From Clostridium transplantifaecale (GTDB lineage Bacteria; Bacillota; Clostridia; Lachnospirales; Lachnospiraceae): a DNA stretch of 64,000 nt. The stretch lies in the NCBI RefSeq assembly GCF_900626075.1, contig NZ_UYZY01000003.1, positions 186,001-250,000 of the forward strand. The letters run 5' to 3'. The notes under the pieces were generated by a model that saw only the letters and a list, made by a program, of their open reading frames with translations, was not told where the DNA came from and did no database searches. The position numbers and the translations under genes are program-made. Each line of letters begins with the position of its first letter. Positions within the stretch are counted from its first letter, which is position 1. Positions 44,940 to 54,280 of the stretch are shown piece by piece.

Positions 44940-45434
44940 ATGTTAATACGAACGCTAACAAGTGAAGATTATGATGCCGTATGCAAAATTGTTAATGATA
45001 ATTGGAGAGAAGTCTATGCAGGATATGTAAATCCGGAACTTTTGAATGATTTTGGATGCAGGCAAAGAGAAATTAATATAAAAAAGGATTTTTTATCGAG
45101 CCGATTATCTGAATATGTGCTTGAAAACGAAGGTAAAGTTGTGGCGCTATTGTCTTTCGGAAATACCGAAGATGAAGATAAAGCAGGAGCATTTGAAATA
45201 TGGCGCATTTATATAAGTCAAAACGAGCAGGGAAAAGGATTTGGTGATAAACTCATTTCTTTCGCAGAACAAGAAGCCGAAAGAAATGGCTATAAAGAAA
45301 TCATTATTTGGGCTTTTAAAGGTAATGTCCGTGCAATATCCTTTTATCTAAAGCATGGTTATATAATGGATAGGGAAAAAGATTTGGGCGCCCCATATAT
45401 GGCGATCGGTGTAAGAATGACTAAGGATTTATAA
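44940..45434 (+). CDS. GNAT family N-acetyltransferase
   Basis: The 164-residue protein has the GNAT core: an N-terminal MLIRTLTSEDYDAVCKI, strand IWRIYISQNEQGKGFGDKLI with the acetyl-CoA-binding Q-x-x-G-x-G/K segment, and NVRAISFYLKHGY near the end. The ribosome site ATGAGGAAAT is adequate. It should transfer an acetyl group to a small amine or protein N-terminus; the target is unknown. Confidence 0.92.
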   Translation: MLIRTLTSEDYDAVCKIVNDNWREVYAGYVNPELLNDFGCRQREINIKKDFLSSRLSEYVLENEGKVVALLSFGNTEDEDKAGAFEIWRIYISQNEQGKGFGDKLISFAEQEAERNGYKEIIIWAFKGNVRAISFYLKHGYIMDREKDLGAPYMAIGVRMTKDL

Positions 45435-45466
45435 ATTACAAATCACAGTTTATAGAGGAGATTCAT

Positions 45467-45832
45467 ATGGTAATAAAAAGAATAAACCATGATTTTACGG
45501 TATGCAAGGTACCTGACTATTCACAGGTTGATATGGAACGTGAATATTGTTTCATCGGAAAAACAGATGAAGAAAAATCCCTGGTGTGCATAACAGAGCA
45601 TGTACCGGATCATGCTGATGAGCGTGACGATGGCTGGAAAGCCTTCAGAATACAAGGGACTTTGGACTTTTCGCTTATAGGGATATTATCTAAAATATCT
45701 ACGTTATTGGCAGATAATGAAATTGGAATTTTTGCAATATCAACATATAATACAGACTATATTTTGATTAAAAAAGAAAATTTTGAGAAAGCGCTGACTG
45801 TGCTGTCCGGCGCTGGCTATCAAGTAGTCTGA
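45467..45832 (+). CDS. ACT domain-containing protein
   Basis: The 121-residue product has an ACT-like second half, FRIQGTLDFSLIGILSKIST, LADNEIGIFAISTYNTDYIL and a final helix. CASTOR/YkkB-like small ACT proteins have two such units; the first here is weaker. GAGGAG precedes the ATG. It follows the GNAT gene and is probably co-transcribed. Confidence 0.82.
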   Translation: MVIKRINHDFTVCKVPDYSQVDMEREYCFIGKTDEEKSLVCITEHVPDHADERDDGWKAFRIQGTLDFSLIGILSKISTLLADNEIGIFAISTYNTDYILIKKENFEKALTVLSGAGYQVV

Positions 45833-45850
45833 ATACAGCGCAAGTGTAAT

Positions 45851-45895
45851 AAATGATATATTAAATGTAATGAAAGGAACTGCGGATCTTTCATG
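45851..45895 (+). repeat. Remnant matching the gap at 29361-29405
   Basis: AATGATATATT then AATGTAATGAAAG and AACTGCGG follow each other here, as they do at 29361-29405 apart from a few changes. With the remnants at 44636-44833 it preserves the order of the 24-29 kb region, so a duplication of that region once reached this far. Confidence 0.6.
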
Positions 45896-46037
45896 AGAAT
45901 AGAAGATGCTGCAGGTGTACATAGCAGGAGCCGGACTCGGCGTAGAGTTTTTTTCTCCGCCGCCAGCCTGCGCCCTTCCTCATTGAGCCTATCCATGGTA
46001 CGCCTGTTATTAATAAAGTGTAGTAAGGCGCATTTTA

Positions 46038-46337
46038 TTACAATAAATAGTTATTCTCCCGATTCGCAACTTGAAAATCAACCAATTTATAAGTTGCATA
46101 TCCTCCAATAACCAAAGGCTCTGTTTTGCAAAGTTCCTCTGCTTCTTCCCGACTATCTGTTTTTAGAATATACATGCCCGCCATTCCTGGATAACCTTTA
46201 AACACGCCGCAGATTTTCAGTTTGCCTTCATCGTCCAGTTTCCTTATGTGTTCAACATGTTCAGTAACTACCTTCTTTGTTAACCTATTATAGGTTTTGC
46301 TCTTCTCAATCAACATCATGTACAGTTTTTCTTTCAT
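46038..46337 (-). CDS. YciI-like protein, copy 2
   Basis: The 99-residue protein is a paralogue of the one at 28506-28811, with CGVFKGYPGMAGMYILKTDS, EAEELCKTEPL and ANRENNYLL nearly identical. It lies in the opposite orientation. An AGGAGGTTGT site precedes the ATG. The protein has the YciI ferredoxin-like pattern; its function is unknown. Confidence 0.72.
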   Translation of the reverse strand: MKEKLYMMLIEKSKTYNRLTKKVVTEHVEHIRKLDDEGKLKICGVFKGYPGMAGMYILKTDSREEAEELCKTEPLVIGGYATYKLVDFQVANRENNYLL

Positions 46338-46391
46338 AGAACAACCTCCTGAATCTTCGTGTAATCTTGCAATAACAGATTTACCAAACCC

Positions 46392-46400
46392 ATTATAACA
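46392..46400 (-). promoter_or_regulatory. Extended -10 promoter of YciI copy 2
   Basis: On the minus strand TGTTATAAT gives a TGnTATAAT extended -10, about 55 bp before the start. No clear -35 is present. Confidence 0.5.
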
Positions 46401-46661
46401 TATAAACCTGTCCTCAGTGCTTTTTGTAACGAATTATATGAGGAGATGTTTTGAAAAGCAGAAAATGTTTTATTCCGAGGTTGTATAATTATTTTAGAGG
46501 CGGAATAACTCCATAGAAAAGGATTTCTGCTGGCGATGGATTTTTTAAACACTGCACTCCAATACGGGAGATAGGGGAATATAAATTGGGGGAAAGGTAA
46601 TTGAAAAAAATTCCACCTTAATTTGTGATTAAACTTAAAAACTGAAAATAACCACTTTTTG

Positions 46662-46690
46662 TTGATATATTTAAAATATTATGATACTAT
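46662..46690 (+). promoter_or_regulatory. Promoter of the first surface-protein gene
   Basis: TTGATA and TACTAT are separated by 17 bp. This gives a ~200-base untranslated leader that contains a long hairpin and a structured element before the start at 46895. Between 46401 and 46661 nothing else was seen. Confidence 0.55.
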
Positions 46691-46708
46691 AACAATATAA
46701 ATCAGTGA

Positions 46709-46740
46709 AAAATGCGAATACGTGAAAACGTGTTCGCATT
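46709..46740 (+). promoter_or_regulatory. Long GAAA-loop hairpin in the surface-protein leader
   Basis: AAATGCGAATACGT pairs with ACGTGTTCGCATTT (one G-U pair) around GAAA. No T-run follows, so it is more likely an RNA-stabilising or regulatory stem than a terminator. Confidence 0.6.
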
Positions 46741-46772
46741 TCGTCGTTTTATGGATTATGAACGAATTTGTT

Positions 46773-46850
46773 CATCTTGGCGGTAGCATAACGGTTTCCG
46801 CAGAGGCATCAAGACGATAGGGAAGCCACAAGTTACCGGTATGATTGCGC
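46773..46850 (+). promoter_or_regulatory. Structured 5' leader element, copy 1
   Basis: The segment aligns over ~75 bases with 54171-54250 ahead of the paralogous gene. TCTTG (775-779) can pair with CAAGA (810-814), and CGGTA (781-785) with TACCG (834-838), which together form a pseudoknot-like arrangement. Copy 2 keeps both pairings with different bases. A cis-regulatory RNA is suspected; I cannot assign a known riboswitch class. Confidence 0.5.
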
Positions 46851-46894
46851 AACCTGGATATGAAAAATGGATGCAAAAAATGGAGGGGAAGCGG

Positions 46895-49800
46895 ATGAAG
46901 AAAAAATGGAGAAAAGGAATGGCTTTCATGCTGTCGGCGGCGCTGGTGAGCGGCAGCATATGGCCGGGCATGGGGATTACTGCGGGAGCGGCTGTCCAGA
47001 GCAGGATGATCGAGGAGTTTGAAGAGCTGCCGGAGGAGACTTTATTTCAGGCGGTTCCATTGGGAACCAAAAAGAGGGAGCTGAAGCTGCCAAACTACCT
47101 GAACGCCAAATTGGAGGCGGAGGAGAGCAGTGGCGGGGACGGCGGGGATGGTGAGGACGGCGGGGGCGCCGCGACGCCTTCCCCGGCGGCCGCGACCGGT
47201 TCGGAGGCGGACAAAACGGCGGGATGGAGAAGAGTAAAGGTAACCTGGGTTCTGGATGAAGATTTCAGCGAACAGGAAACCTATGACGGTCAGGTTCCCG
47301 GCATCTATGTCTTTGAAGCGGAACTCACAAGCGACCGATACGAACTGAGCGGGGCGGAGCTTCCGGTCATCGAGGTGGAGGTTTTAGAGGAAGCCGGAGA
47401 AGAGGGGCAGGAGGCCACGCCCTCCGATGCGCCGGAGGAGATACTGGTCACGGACTGGACGTATCTGGACGATGGCAATCTGTCCGACGACGGCAGCCTG
47501 ACTTTATACGAGAGCGCCTATGGCTTTGATGAGGTGGTTTCCCTGCTCCCAGGCCGGATTCAGGCCGTGGTGGAGGAGGACGGAACCACGAAAACACTTT
47601 TGCTGACCTGGGACTCCCCGGATTACCGGGAGAGGCAGGAGAGACGGGAGGAAGCAGAAGAGCAGGAAGAATCAGGAGCGCAGATAGAAACAGGAGCGCA
47701 GGCAGAATCAGAAGATCAGACGGACGGCTCCTACCGGTTCAGATGGGAGCTGCCGGAGGGATATGTCCTGTCGGAGGAGGCGAAGGAACCGGAACTTACG
47801 GTAATCCGGAACACCGGGGAGCTGTCCTTAGAGGAACAGGCGGAGCGGATGGAGCGGCAGATGACAAGGCAGAGCGATTCCAACCGCAGTCTTTTCGCAA
47901 TGGATCGGACGAACCGGGCAAACCAGGCGAACCGGACGAACCGGGCGGACAGCTTCCGGTTCACCGTCGGCAGCGAGGCGGTGCTGCGGGAACTGGAGGA
48001 GAAGGTGGCAAGCGGGGAGACGTGGGCGGACGGCCTCTTCACCTACGCGGAGAGCAGCTATGTGCTGACCGGCGATATCCGGCTGACAGAGGACTGGACA
48101 CCCATTGGGACGGAGGAAAAGCCTTTCACCGGAACCTTTGACGGAGGCGGATACGTGATTTACGACATGACAATTGATGATCCTGCTCTGGAATCCTGCG
48201 GCCTGTTCGGGTACGTGAAGAGCGGAACCGTGGAAAACCTGGGCGTGCGGGATGCGGACATTCTGGGAAATAAGAATCTCGGAAATGCCGGAGTGGTGGC
48301 GGGAGTCTTATACGGGGGAACCGTAAACCGCTGCTACAGCACGGGGAATGTGGAGGCAAACGCGGCGGGAGGAATGGTAGGCAAGGCCGAGGAGGGCAGT
48401 TCTGTAACAAATAGTTATAGCACAGGAAAGGTATCGGCAGTCGTTGCGGGGGGAATTGCGGGGAGATTTTTAAATTCTGTCATGGAGCATTGTTACAGCA
48501 CCGGAAATATAACCGTGCTTACATCTGCCACAGGCTATGACACAAGCAGGGGTGGAGGTCTTATTGGCCTTCTGATGGTTGAGAAAGAGAAAAGTCTGAC
48601 ATTTACAGACAGCGCGGCATTCAATCCCTCCGTAAATAGGAAAGCTGCCCTTGGGGGAAGCACGGAAACCGATGGAAGGGTGTACGAAAATGTTATGTTT
48701 TTGAATGGGGCGGATATGAGCAGCTTCACAGTTCAGAATCTTTATGCTTTTTCCGGTATGAAGCGTGGGGATGGGAGCTTCGGAGCTGTGGGAGCAGATA
48801 CAAGAAACGGTGCAGACATCCGATATGATGCCGCCAACGGAACCTTTTCACCATCTCTGGAGACCCTGTTCGACGATTCGGACGTCTGGGACATCGCGGA
48901 CGGGAAACTTCCGACGCTGAAAGATATCGGCGGGCAGGACGGGGAGATCCCGGACTGGCTGCTGGATGAAAATGCCGCCGACCTCTATATCGGCAGCGCC
49001 GAGGATCTGGCCGCATTCCGGGACTGGGTGAACGGCGTGGACAGGAGTCCGTACGATTCTAAGGGCAAAACCGTGCGGCTGACCGCGGATATCACGCTTT
49101 CCGGCAGAACGGACTGGACGCCCATAGGGGAGTATGCGACGCCATTTTCCGGAACCTTTGACGGAGGCGGCCATTTCATCCGCAATCTTAAGATAAACGA
49201 TAGAAGCCGGGATTATCTGGGGCTGTTCGGATGGGTTGATAAAGGAACCATTCGGAATCTGGGTTTGGAGAATGTGCAGATCAGCGGCAAGAATTACATC
49301 GGAGGGATTGCCGCATACTTAGATAAGGGTTCATCCGTTTTAAACTGTTACAGTATAGGGAATGTGACGGGAAACGCCTACGTCGGAGGACTTGTCGGCA
49401 ATGTACAGGGCAAATCTTTGGACGAGGAGGACAGCCGGAAATCAATCATAAATAACTGCTGGTACGCGGGTAATGTGGAAGCCGGAGTAGAGAAGGCAGG
49501 AGGCATCGCAGGAAGGATTTCTGCCGGCTGCGAAATAGAGCACAACTATAGCACCGGAACCACGGCTGCGGAGGTTCAGAGCGGAGGACTGATTGGAACT
49601 GTAGCGGATTATATTACGGTCGATAGCTATACCGGTCTTGTGAGATACAATGCGGCACTGATGAGAACCGTGGACGGCCAGAGCGAGATAGGAAGGATTT
49701 ACGGCTGGTTGGCGAGCGCGTCCGCGGGCAGCGGCTGGAAAGAAAATTACGCGTGGTCAGGCATGACGGTGGGAGGAGCGGTGATACCGGGGAATGACGG

Positions 49801-50923
49801 AACCGGGAAGGACGGCAAAAGCGGCGCGGCAGGCGATATCGTCATGAACAGAGAGCTGTTCCCGTATTCGGATTGGATTCTCCGGGAGGGCTATTACCCA
49901 ATTCAAAAGCAGTTTGGCGAGGGAGCGCAGTTTCCGCTGGATGCATGGCTGAGCGGCCAGGCGGACTCCGCGTTTGAAATGGCCCTGTCCCCGGCCGCCT
50001 ATCGCTTCCCGGATGCCGAAGCCGGCTACGGGGCGCAGACGGCGGCAGCGTTCACGGTGAAGAATACAGGCAAAGTAAAAATCGACGGACTGGCGGTGAG
50101 CCTCATAAACCCGTGGACGGATGGCGGCACGGGGGCAGCCGGTACGGCCGAGCCATACTTTGTCCTTTCAGGGGCGGGATTGCCGGCGGACATAGCCTAC
50201 GGGGAGACCGCGGCTTTCACCGTCACTCCGGCGGCAGGGCTGCCTGAGGGGAACTACCGTGTCACAGTCTTAGTCACCGGGAATCATGGGCTGAAGGCGG
50301 AGGCAGAGGTAGAGTTTACGGTGAAGCCGAAAACAGAGCCGGCTCCGGACCCGTCCCCAACTCCTCAGCCTCAGCCGAAACCGAAGAGAGATTCGGACAG
50401 GGGGATTACCGCTGTGAAACCGCCGGTTTATACTTACTTAGACGGCAATGTGCCGTCCTCGCAGGGAGACGGAGTATGGGAGAAGCAGCCGGGCGGCATC
50501 TGGAAGTTTTATAAGACCGGAAACGGTGGCGGGAGATATGCGGTAAAGGAATGGCTGTATATTGACGGCTTCTGGTATTTATTCGATGACGGCGGCCGGA
50601 TGATCGTTGGCTGGGCGTGCGTGAACGGAGTCTGGTATTACCTGAGCACCGCAGAGTATGCGGCGGCGAACGCCGGCACGTCAGGCGAAGGCACCTATAC
50701 GGCGGATGCAAACGCCGGTACAGCCGGAACATCCGCAGCGTCCGGCCTTAAGGAAGGCGCCATGGTCACCGGCTGGTTCCACGACCCGTTTACCGGGCAG
50801 TGGTTCTGGCTGGATGAAAGCGGCGCCATGGCGGCAGGCTGGCGGGAGATTGACGGAATACGGTACTATTTTAACCTGGAGAGTGACGGTAGCAGAGGGG
50901 CGCTTAAGGAGGAAGAAACGTGA
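46895..50923 (+). CDS. Giant secreted surface protein with GLUG repeats and C-terminal cell-wall-binding repeats (paralogue 1)
   Basis: The ATG at 46895, after GGAGGGG, gives 1342 residues. A signal peptide ends near AAVQS. Two Ig-like strands-rich regions (about 55-260) are joined by acidic, E/G-rich linkers. From ~350 to ~1000 come many GLUG-type units such as GLFGYVKSGTVENLGV and NCYSIGNVTGNA. A CARDB-like domain lies near 1035-1130. After a proline-rich linker (1148-1168) follow aromatic choline-binding-type repeats (WLYIDGFWYLFDDGGRMIVG and GVWYYLST). It should be displayed on the wall and act as an adhesin or substrate binder. The next gene overlaps its stop by four bases. Confidence 0.88.
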   Translation: MKKKWRKGMAFMLSAALVSGSIWPGMGITAGAAVQSRMIEEFEELPEETLFQAVPLGTKKRELKLPNYLNAKLEAEESSGGDGGDGEDGGGAATPSPAAATGSEADKTAGWRRVKVTWVLDEDFSEQETYDGQVPGIYVFEAELTSDRYELSGAELPVIEVEVLEEAGEEGQEATPSDAPEEILVTDWTYLDDGNLSDDGSLTLYESAYGFDEVVSLLPGRIQAVVEEDGTTKTLLLTWDSPDYRERQERREEAEEQEESGAQIETGAQAESEDQTDGSYRFRWELPEGYVLSEEAKEPELTVIRNTGELSLEEQAERMERQMTRQSDSNRSLFAMDRTNRANQANRTNRADSFRFTVGSEAVLRELEEKVASGETWADGLFTYAESSYVLTGDIRLTEDWTPIGTEEKPFTGTFDGGGYVIYDMTIDDPALESCGLFGYVKSGTVENLGVRDADILGNKNLGNAGVVAGVLYGGTVNRCYSTGNVEANAAGGMVGKAEEGSSVTNSYSTGKVSAVVAGGIAGRFLNSVMEHCYSTGNITVLTSATGYDTSRGGGLIGLLMVEKEKSLTFTDSAAFNPSVNRKAALGGSTETDGRVYENVMFLNGADMSSFTVQNLYAFSGMKRGDGSFGAVGADTRNGADIRYDAANGTFSPSLETLFDDSDVWDIADGKLPTLKDIGGQDGEIPDWLLDENAADLYIGSAEDLAAFRDWVNGVDRSPYDSKGKTVRLTADITLSGRTDWTPIGEYATPFSGTFDGGGHFIRNLKINDRSRDYLGLFGWVDKGTIRNLGLENVQISGKNYIGGIAAYLDKGSSVLNCYSIGNVTGNAYVGGLVGNVQGKSLDEEDSRKSIINNCWYAGNVEAGVEKAGGIAGRISAGCEIEHNYSTGTTAAEVQSGGLIGTVADYITVDSYTGLVRYNAALMRTVDGQSEIGRIYGWLASASAGSGWKENYAWSGMTVGGAVIPGNDGTGKDGKSGAAGDIVMNRELFPYSDWILREGYYPIQKQFGEGAQFPLDAWLSGQADSAFEMALSPAAYRFPDAEAGYGAQTAAAFTVKNTGKVKIDGLAVSLINPWTDGGTGAAGTAEPYFVLSGAGLPADIAYGETAAFTVTPAAGLPEGNYRVTVLVTGNHGLKAEAEVEFTVKPKTEPAPDPSPTPQPQPKPKRDSDRGITAVKPPVYTYLDGNVPSSQGDGVWEKQPGGIWKFYKTGNGGGRYAVKEWLYIDGFWYLFDDGGRMIVGWACVNGVWYYLSTAEYAAANAGTSGEGTYTADANAGTAGTSAASGLKEGAMVTGWFHDPFTGQWFWLDESGAMAAGWREIDGIRYYFNLESDGSRGALKEEET

Positions 50924-53900
50924 CGGACATCTGGCGATTAATAAGTAATTTTAAAATGAATGGCATGAGTAAGTTGAGGATGAAACGAAAACGAAGGCTG
51001 GCCTGGCTGCTCACCGCGGCTATGCTGACAGGGCTGCTGCCAACGGCTGTTTTTGCCAAGGAGGAGACTCTGTGCGAAAACCACCGGAAACACACATCGG
51101 AATGCGGCTATGTGGAGGGCCGCCCATGCGGACACCGATTACATACGGAGGCGTGCTATACGGATGAACTGATCTGCACGGAGACAGATAAGCCTGCCAC
51201 CGGAAGCAATGCGGCATCAGACCATGATCACACCCGGGAATGCTATGCACTGGACTGCCCGCATGAACGGGGGGAGCACAATGGGGATTATGCAGAGCCA
51301 CAGCCCTGCAGCCATGTCTGTGACTCCTGTTTCCCTGAGGACAGCGAACACCCATCCGAAGACCCTGACCTGACAATCGAAGCTGCAACAGACAGCAACG
51401 CATCGTTCAGGTTCCCCGCGAGGGACGATGTTATCTCCGAGAACGGCTTCCAGTTCGATTCAAGCCGCAAAGAATTGACCATCTCAAGTGATGACGGTAC
51501 TACGGCATGGAAAAATACCTCTGGGATAAGCGGCACTATGATAAAGTCCGTTGTTCTGGAGAAGAGTGTGACAGTCATTAAGGAATCTGCATTTGAGGGT
51601 TGTGCCAATCTGGAAACCGTTGATTGGTCTGAAGCTGACAGGTTAAATGAGATTGAGCCCTGTGCGTTTCAGAACTGTGGAAGCCTGACGCTGACAAAAC
51701 TTCCTGACGGTGTGACCTCAATCGGGGAGAAGGCGTTTAGCGGCTGTAAGAACCTGGCACTGACGTCTCTGCCTGGCAATGTGACCTACATCGGCAAGGA
51801 GGCGTTTAGCGGCTGTACGAACTTGGCACTGACAAAACTTCCTGAGGGCTTGACCTCCATCGGGGAGGAGACGTTTCGCGGCTGTACGAACCTGGCGCTG
51901 ACGTCTCTTCCTGGCAGTGTTGACAGGATTGGAAATTCAGCGTTTAGTGGCTGCGCCAACCTGAAACTGACAGGACTTCCTAATGGCGTGACCACGATCG
52001 GGACAAAGGCCTTTTCTGATTGTGGGAACCTTGCATTGACCTCGCTTCCGGACAATGTGACTGAGATCCATAGCGAAGCGTTTCGGGGGTACACCGGCCT
52101 GGCCCTGAAAGAACTGCCAGGCCAGATAACCGAGATTGGTGATTCGGCCTTTCATGGCTGCACCGGCCTGAACTGGCTGACTATTTCCAATCCGATCGCG
52201 CCCGCACTGGGCCGCAATGTTTTCCCAGATGTACCTGATCTTGTGTTATTTGTACCCTATGGGGCCACAGGATACAATAACGGGTACTGGGCCGCAGAGA
52301 AGGTGGTATATGGCGCGGCACTTTCTGACCTGTCGATCAGCAGTGGAACCCTCGACCCTTCTTTCTTTCCCGGGACGAATACCTATTCCGTTTCTGTTGA
52401 CAACAGCGTGGAGCAGGTAACTCTTACCCCCACCGCCCGCGTCTTGGAAGCCATCACCGTGAACGGGATACCCGTTGGCAGCGGCGATGTTTCAAATGCG
52501 ATTACATTAAATGCCGGGAGCAATCCCGTTGACGTGGTTGCGAAGAATAGTGAAACAGACAGCCGTACCTATACGGTCAATATCATGCGGGCGTTTCCCG
52601 ATCCTGTTTATGTAACGGGAATTACCTTGGATCAATCCGAACTGACGCTCTACACCGACAGAGATCCGGGTACTGCGTCGCTTGTCGCTGCGGTACAGCC
52701 GGATAACGCCACGGATAAGACCGTCACCTGGAGTTCCGGTTCTCCAGATGTGGCTGCGGTAGATGAACACGGTAAGGTGACTGCAATATCTCCCGGAACG
52801 GCTTTTATCACCGTGACCACAACAGACGGCGGGAAAACGGCTGTCTGCGCCGTCACCGTAAAAGAAGAGGCTCCGGTTTCCATCCCGGTGGAGGGCGTGA
52901 CGCTCAATCATGCCAGTCTGCTCCTCTACACCAATAAGAGCCCGGGTACCGCGTCGCTTTCCGCTGCGGTACAGCCGGATAACGCCACAGATAAGACGGT
53001 GAACTGGAAATCCAGCGCGCCAGGCGTGGCTTCGGTGGACGGACAAGGCAACGTAACAGCGGTTTCACCCGGAACGGCTTCCATCACCGTGACCACAGCG
53101 GACGGCGGGAAAACGGCAGTCTGCGCCGTCACCGTCGAAACGGGCAGTTCTTCCGGCGGCAGCAGAGGCGGCGGTTCCTCAAACAGCAGTCCGAATTATG
53201 TTGATCGTGTCCTGACCGATCAGAAAACCGGCGTGAAGGTAACAGGAAGCCAGATAGATAAGTACGCCGCTATGGCTGTAAATCCGGGAACGCTCCATAA
53301 TATGGGAGATGCCGGCTGCGGCCTCCTGCGGTCGGCACAGGCTGCGGGACGGGTGCTTTGCATCTATGATGTCTCCCTTTCCCGTGTATTTCTGGGAGAT
53401 GTAACCGTTTCTATTCCCGTAGAAGGAAGGGAAGGGCAGATACTGACTGTCGCCCACTGCATCGACGGCAGGCTGAACCTCTGTGATGTAACCGTGAATG
53501 AGGGGGCGGCAAAAGTGACGGTGGAGAAGCTGTCGCCGTTTGTGGTGCTGGATGGCGTCTATAGCCTTGAAACTCTGGCAGCTCCCGTTGAGAAGATTTC
53601 TTTTCATGATGTGAAGGAGACCGACTGGTTTTATCAGGCGGTACTTGAGAGCTGTCAAAAAGGTCTTATGAATGGCACTACGGCAGATACCTTTGATCCA
53701 AATGGGGCTGTGACGCGGGCTCAGATCGCTGCTGCGCTTTACCGGTTGGAGGGTTCCCCGTCCGTCACGGCGGAGAATCCATTTACCGATATACGCCCTG
53801 GCCAGTGGTACGCACAAGGCGTAGTCTGGACGGTGGGCAGCGGGCTGGCGGACGGCTGCGATGCCGTCACTTACGCGCCCTGGGATTCTCTCACACGGGA

Positions 53901-54132
53901 ACAGCTTGCAGTTATTCTTTACCGTTACGCCCAATACAAAAAGTGGGATGTATCCCATCTGGACAGCCTGGCCGCTTACACGGATGCGAAGGAGGTTTCT
54001 GAATGGGCGCAGGAGGCTGTAAAATGGGCGGTGGGAGCAGGATTCCTGAAAGGAAGCGCCGGAAACCTGACCCCGAAAGGCAGCGTCAGCCGCGCTGAAT
54101 TTGCCCGGATTTTGCAGCAGCTCCAGGGGTAA
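50920..54132 (+). CDS. Secreted multidomain protein with BspA-type LRRs, Big2 domains and SLH anchor
   Basis: The GTG at 50920 follows AAGGAGG and overlaps the preceding stop, so it is translationally coupled. After a signal peptide comes a Cys/His-rich stretch (about 51-135). About a dozen BspA-like LRR_5 units follow (170-443), for example IGEKAFSGCKNLALTSLP. Next are a cadherin-like beta-sandwich (467-560) and two Big2 Ig domains (563-742) with AAVQPDNATDKTVTW. A serine/glycine linker precedes three SLH domains (894-1070), such as TFDPNGAVTRAQIAAALYRL. SLH repeats bind pyruvylated wall polymer. The 1070-residue product should be surface-bound and may bind host or matrix ligands. Confidence 0.92.
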   Translation: MTDIWRLISNFKMNGMSKLRMKRKRRLAWLLTAAMLTGLLPTAVFAKEETLCENHRKHTSECGYVEGRPCGHRLHTEACYTDELICTETDKPATGSNAASDHDHTRECYALDCPHERGEHNGDYAEPQPCSHVCDSCFPEDSEHPSEDPDLTIEAATDSNASFRFPARDDVISENGFQFDSSRKELTISSDDGTTAWKNTSGISGTMIKSVVLEKSVTVIKESAFEGCANLETVDWSEADRLNEIEPCAFQNCGSLTLTKLPDGVTSIGEKAFSGCKNLALTSLPGNVTYIGKEAFSGCTNLALTKLPEGLTSIGEETFRGCTNLALTSLPGSVDRIGNSAFSGCANLKLTGLPNGVTTIGTKAFSDCGNLALTSLPDNVTEIHSEAFRGYTGLALKELPGQITEIGDSAFHGCTGLNWLTISNPIAPALGRNVFPDVPDLVLFVPYGATGYNNGYWAAEKVVYGAALSDLSISSGTLDPSFFPGTNTYSVSVDNSVEQVTLTPTARVLEAITVNGIPVGSGDVSNAITLNAGSNPVDVVAKNSETDSRTYTVNIMRAFPDPVYVTGITLDQSELTLYTDRDPGTASLVAAVQPDNATDKTVTWSSGSPDVAAVDEHGKVTAISPGTAFITVTTTDGGKTAVCAVTVKEEAPVSIPVEGVTLNHASLLLYTNKSPGTASLSAAVQPDNATDKTVNWKSSAPGVASVDGQGNVTAVSPGTASITVTTADGGKTAVCAVTVETGSSSGGSRGGGSSNSSPNYVDRVLTDQKTGVKVTGSQIDKYAAMAVNPGTLHNMGDAGCGLLRSAQAAGRVLCIYDVSLSRVFLGDVTVSIPVEGREGQILTVAHCIDGRLNLCDVTVNEGAAKVTVEKLSPFVVLDGVYSLETLAAPVEKISFHDVKETDWFYQAVLESCQKGLMNGTTADTFDPNGAVTRAQIAAALYRLEGSPSVTAENPFTDIRPGQWYAQGVVWTVGSGLADGCDAVTYAPWDSLTREQLAVILYRYAQYKKWDVSHLDSLAAYTDAKEVSEWAQEAVKWAVGAGFLKGSAGNLTPKGSVSRAEFARILQQLQG

Positions 54133-54170
54133 TGAAAAACACAACCACGGCAGCCCTTTAAATATGCCCC

Positions 54171-54250
54171 TTGTCCTGGCAGAGGCATATCGATTGCCGC
54201 AGAGGGATCAGGACGGATAGGAAACCGCAGGCTGCCGGCATGATTGCGCT
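54171..54250 (+). promoter_or_regulatory. Structured 5' leader element, copy 2
   Basis: It aligns with 46773-46850. GTCCTG (173-178) pairs with CAGGAC (209-214), and GCAG (179-182) with CTGC (232-235), as the corresponding bases do in copy 1 with compensating changes. A 15-codon frame begins in the conserved ATGATTGCGC and overlaps the true start as ATGA, but it is probably not the conserved feature. Confidence 0.5.
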
Positions 54251-54280
54251 GGCCCGGATGCGAATTATGGAGGGAAGCAG

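Noticed and set aside
47731-48410. Minus-strand frames of 90-160 codons inside the surface-protein genes
   Set aside because: They are antisense shadows of GC-rich repeats, dense in Arg/Pro/Ser, with no starts supported by ribosome sites.
53179-54144. 321-codon minus-strand frame opposite the SLH domains
   Set aside because: The plus-strand frame has clear SLH motifs; the antisense frame shows no domain or ribosome site.
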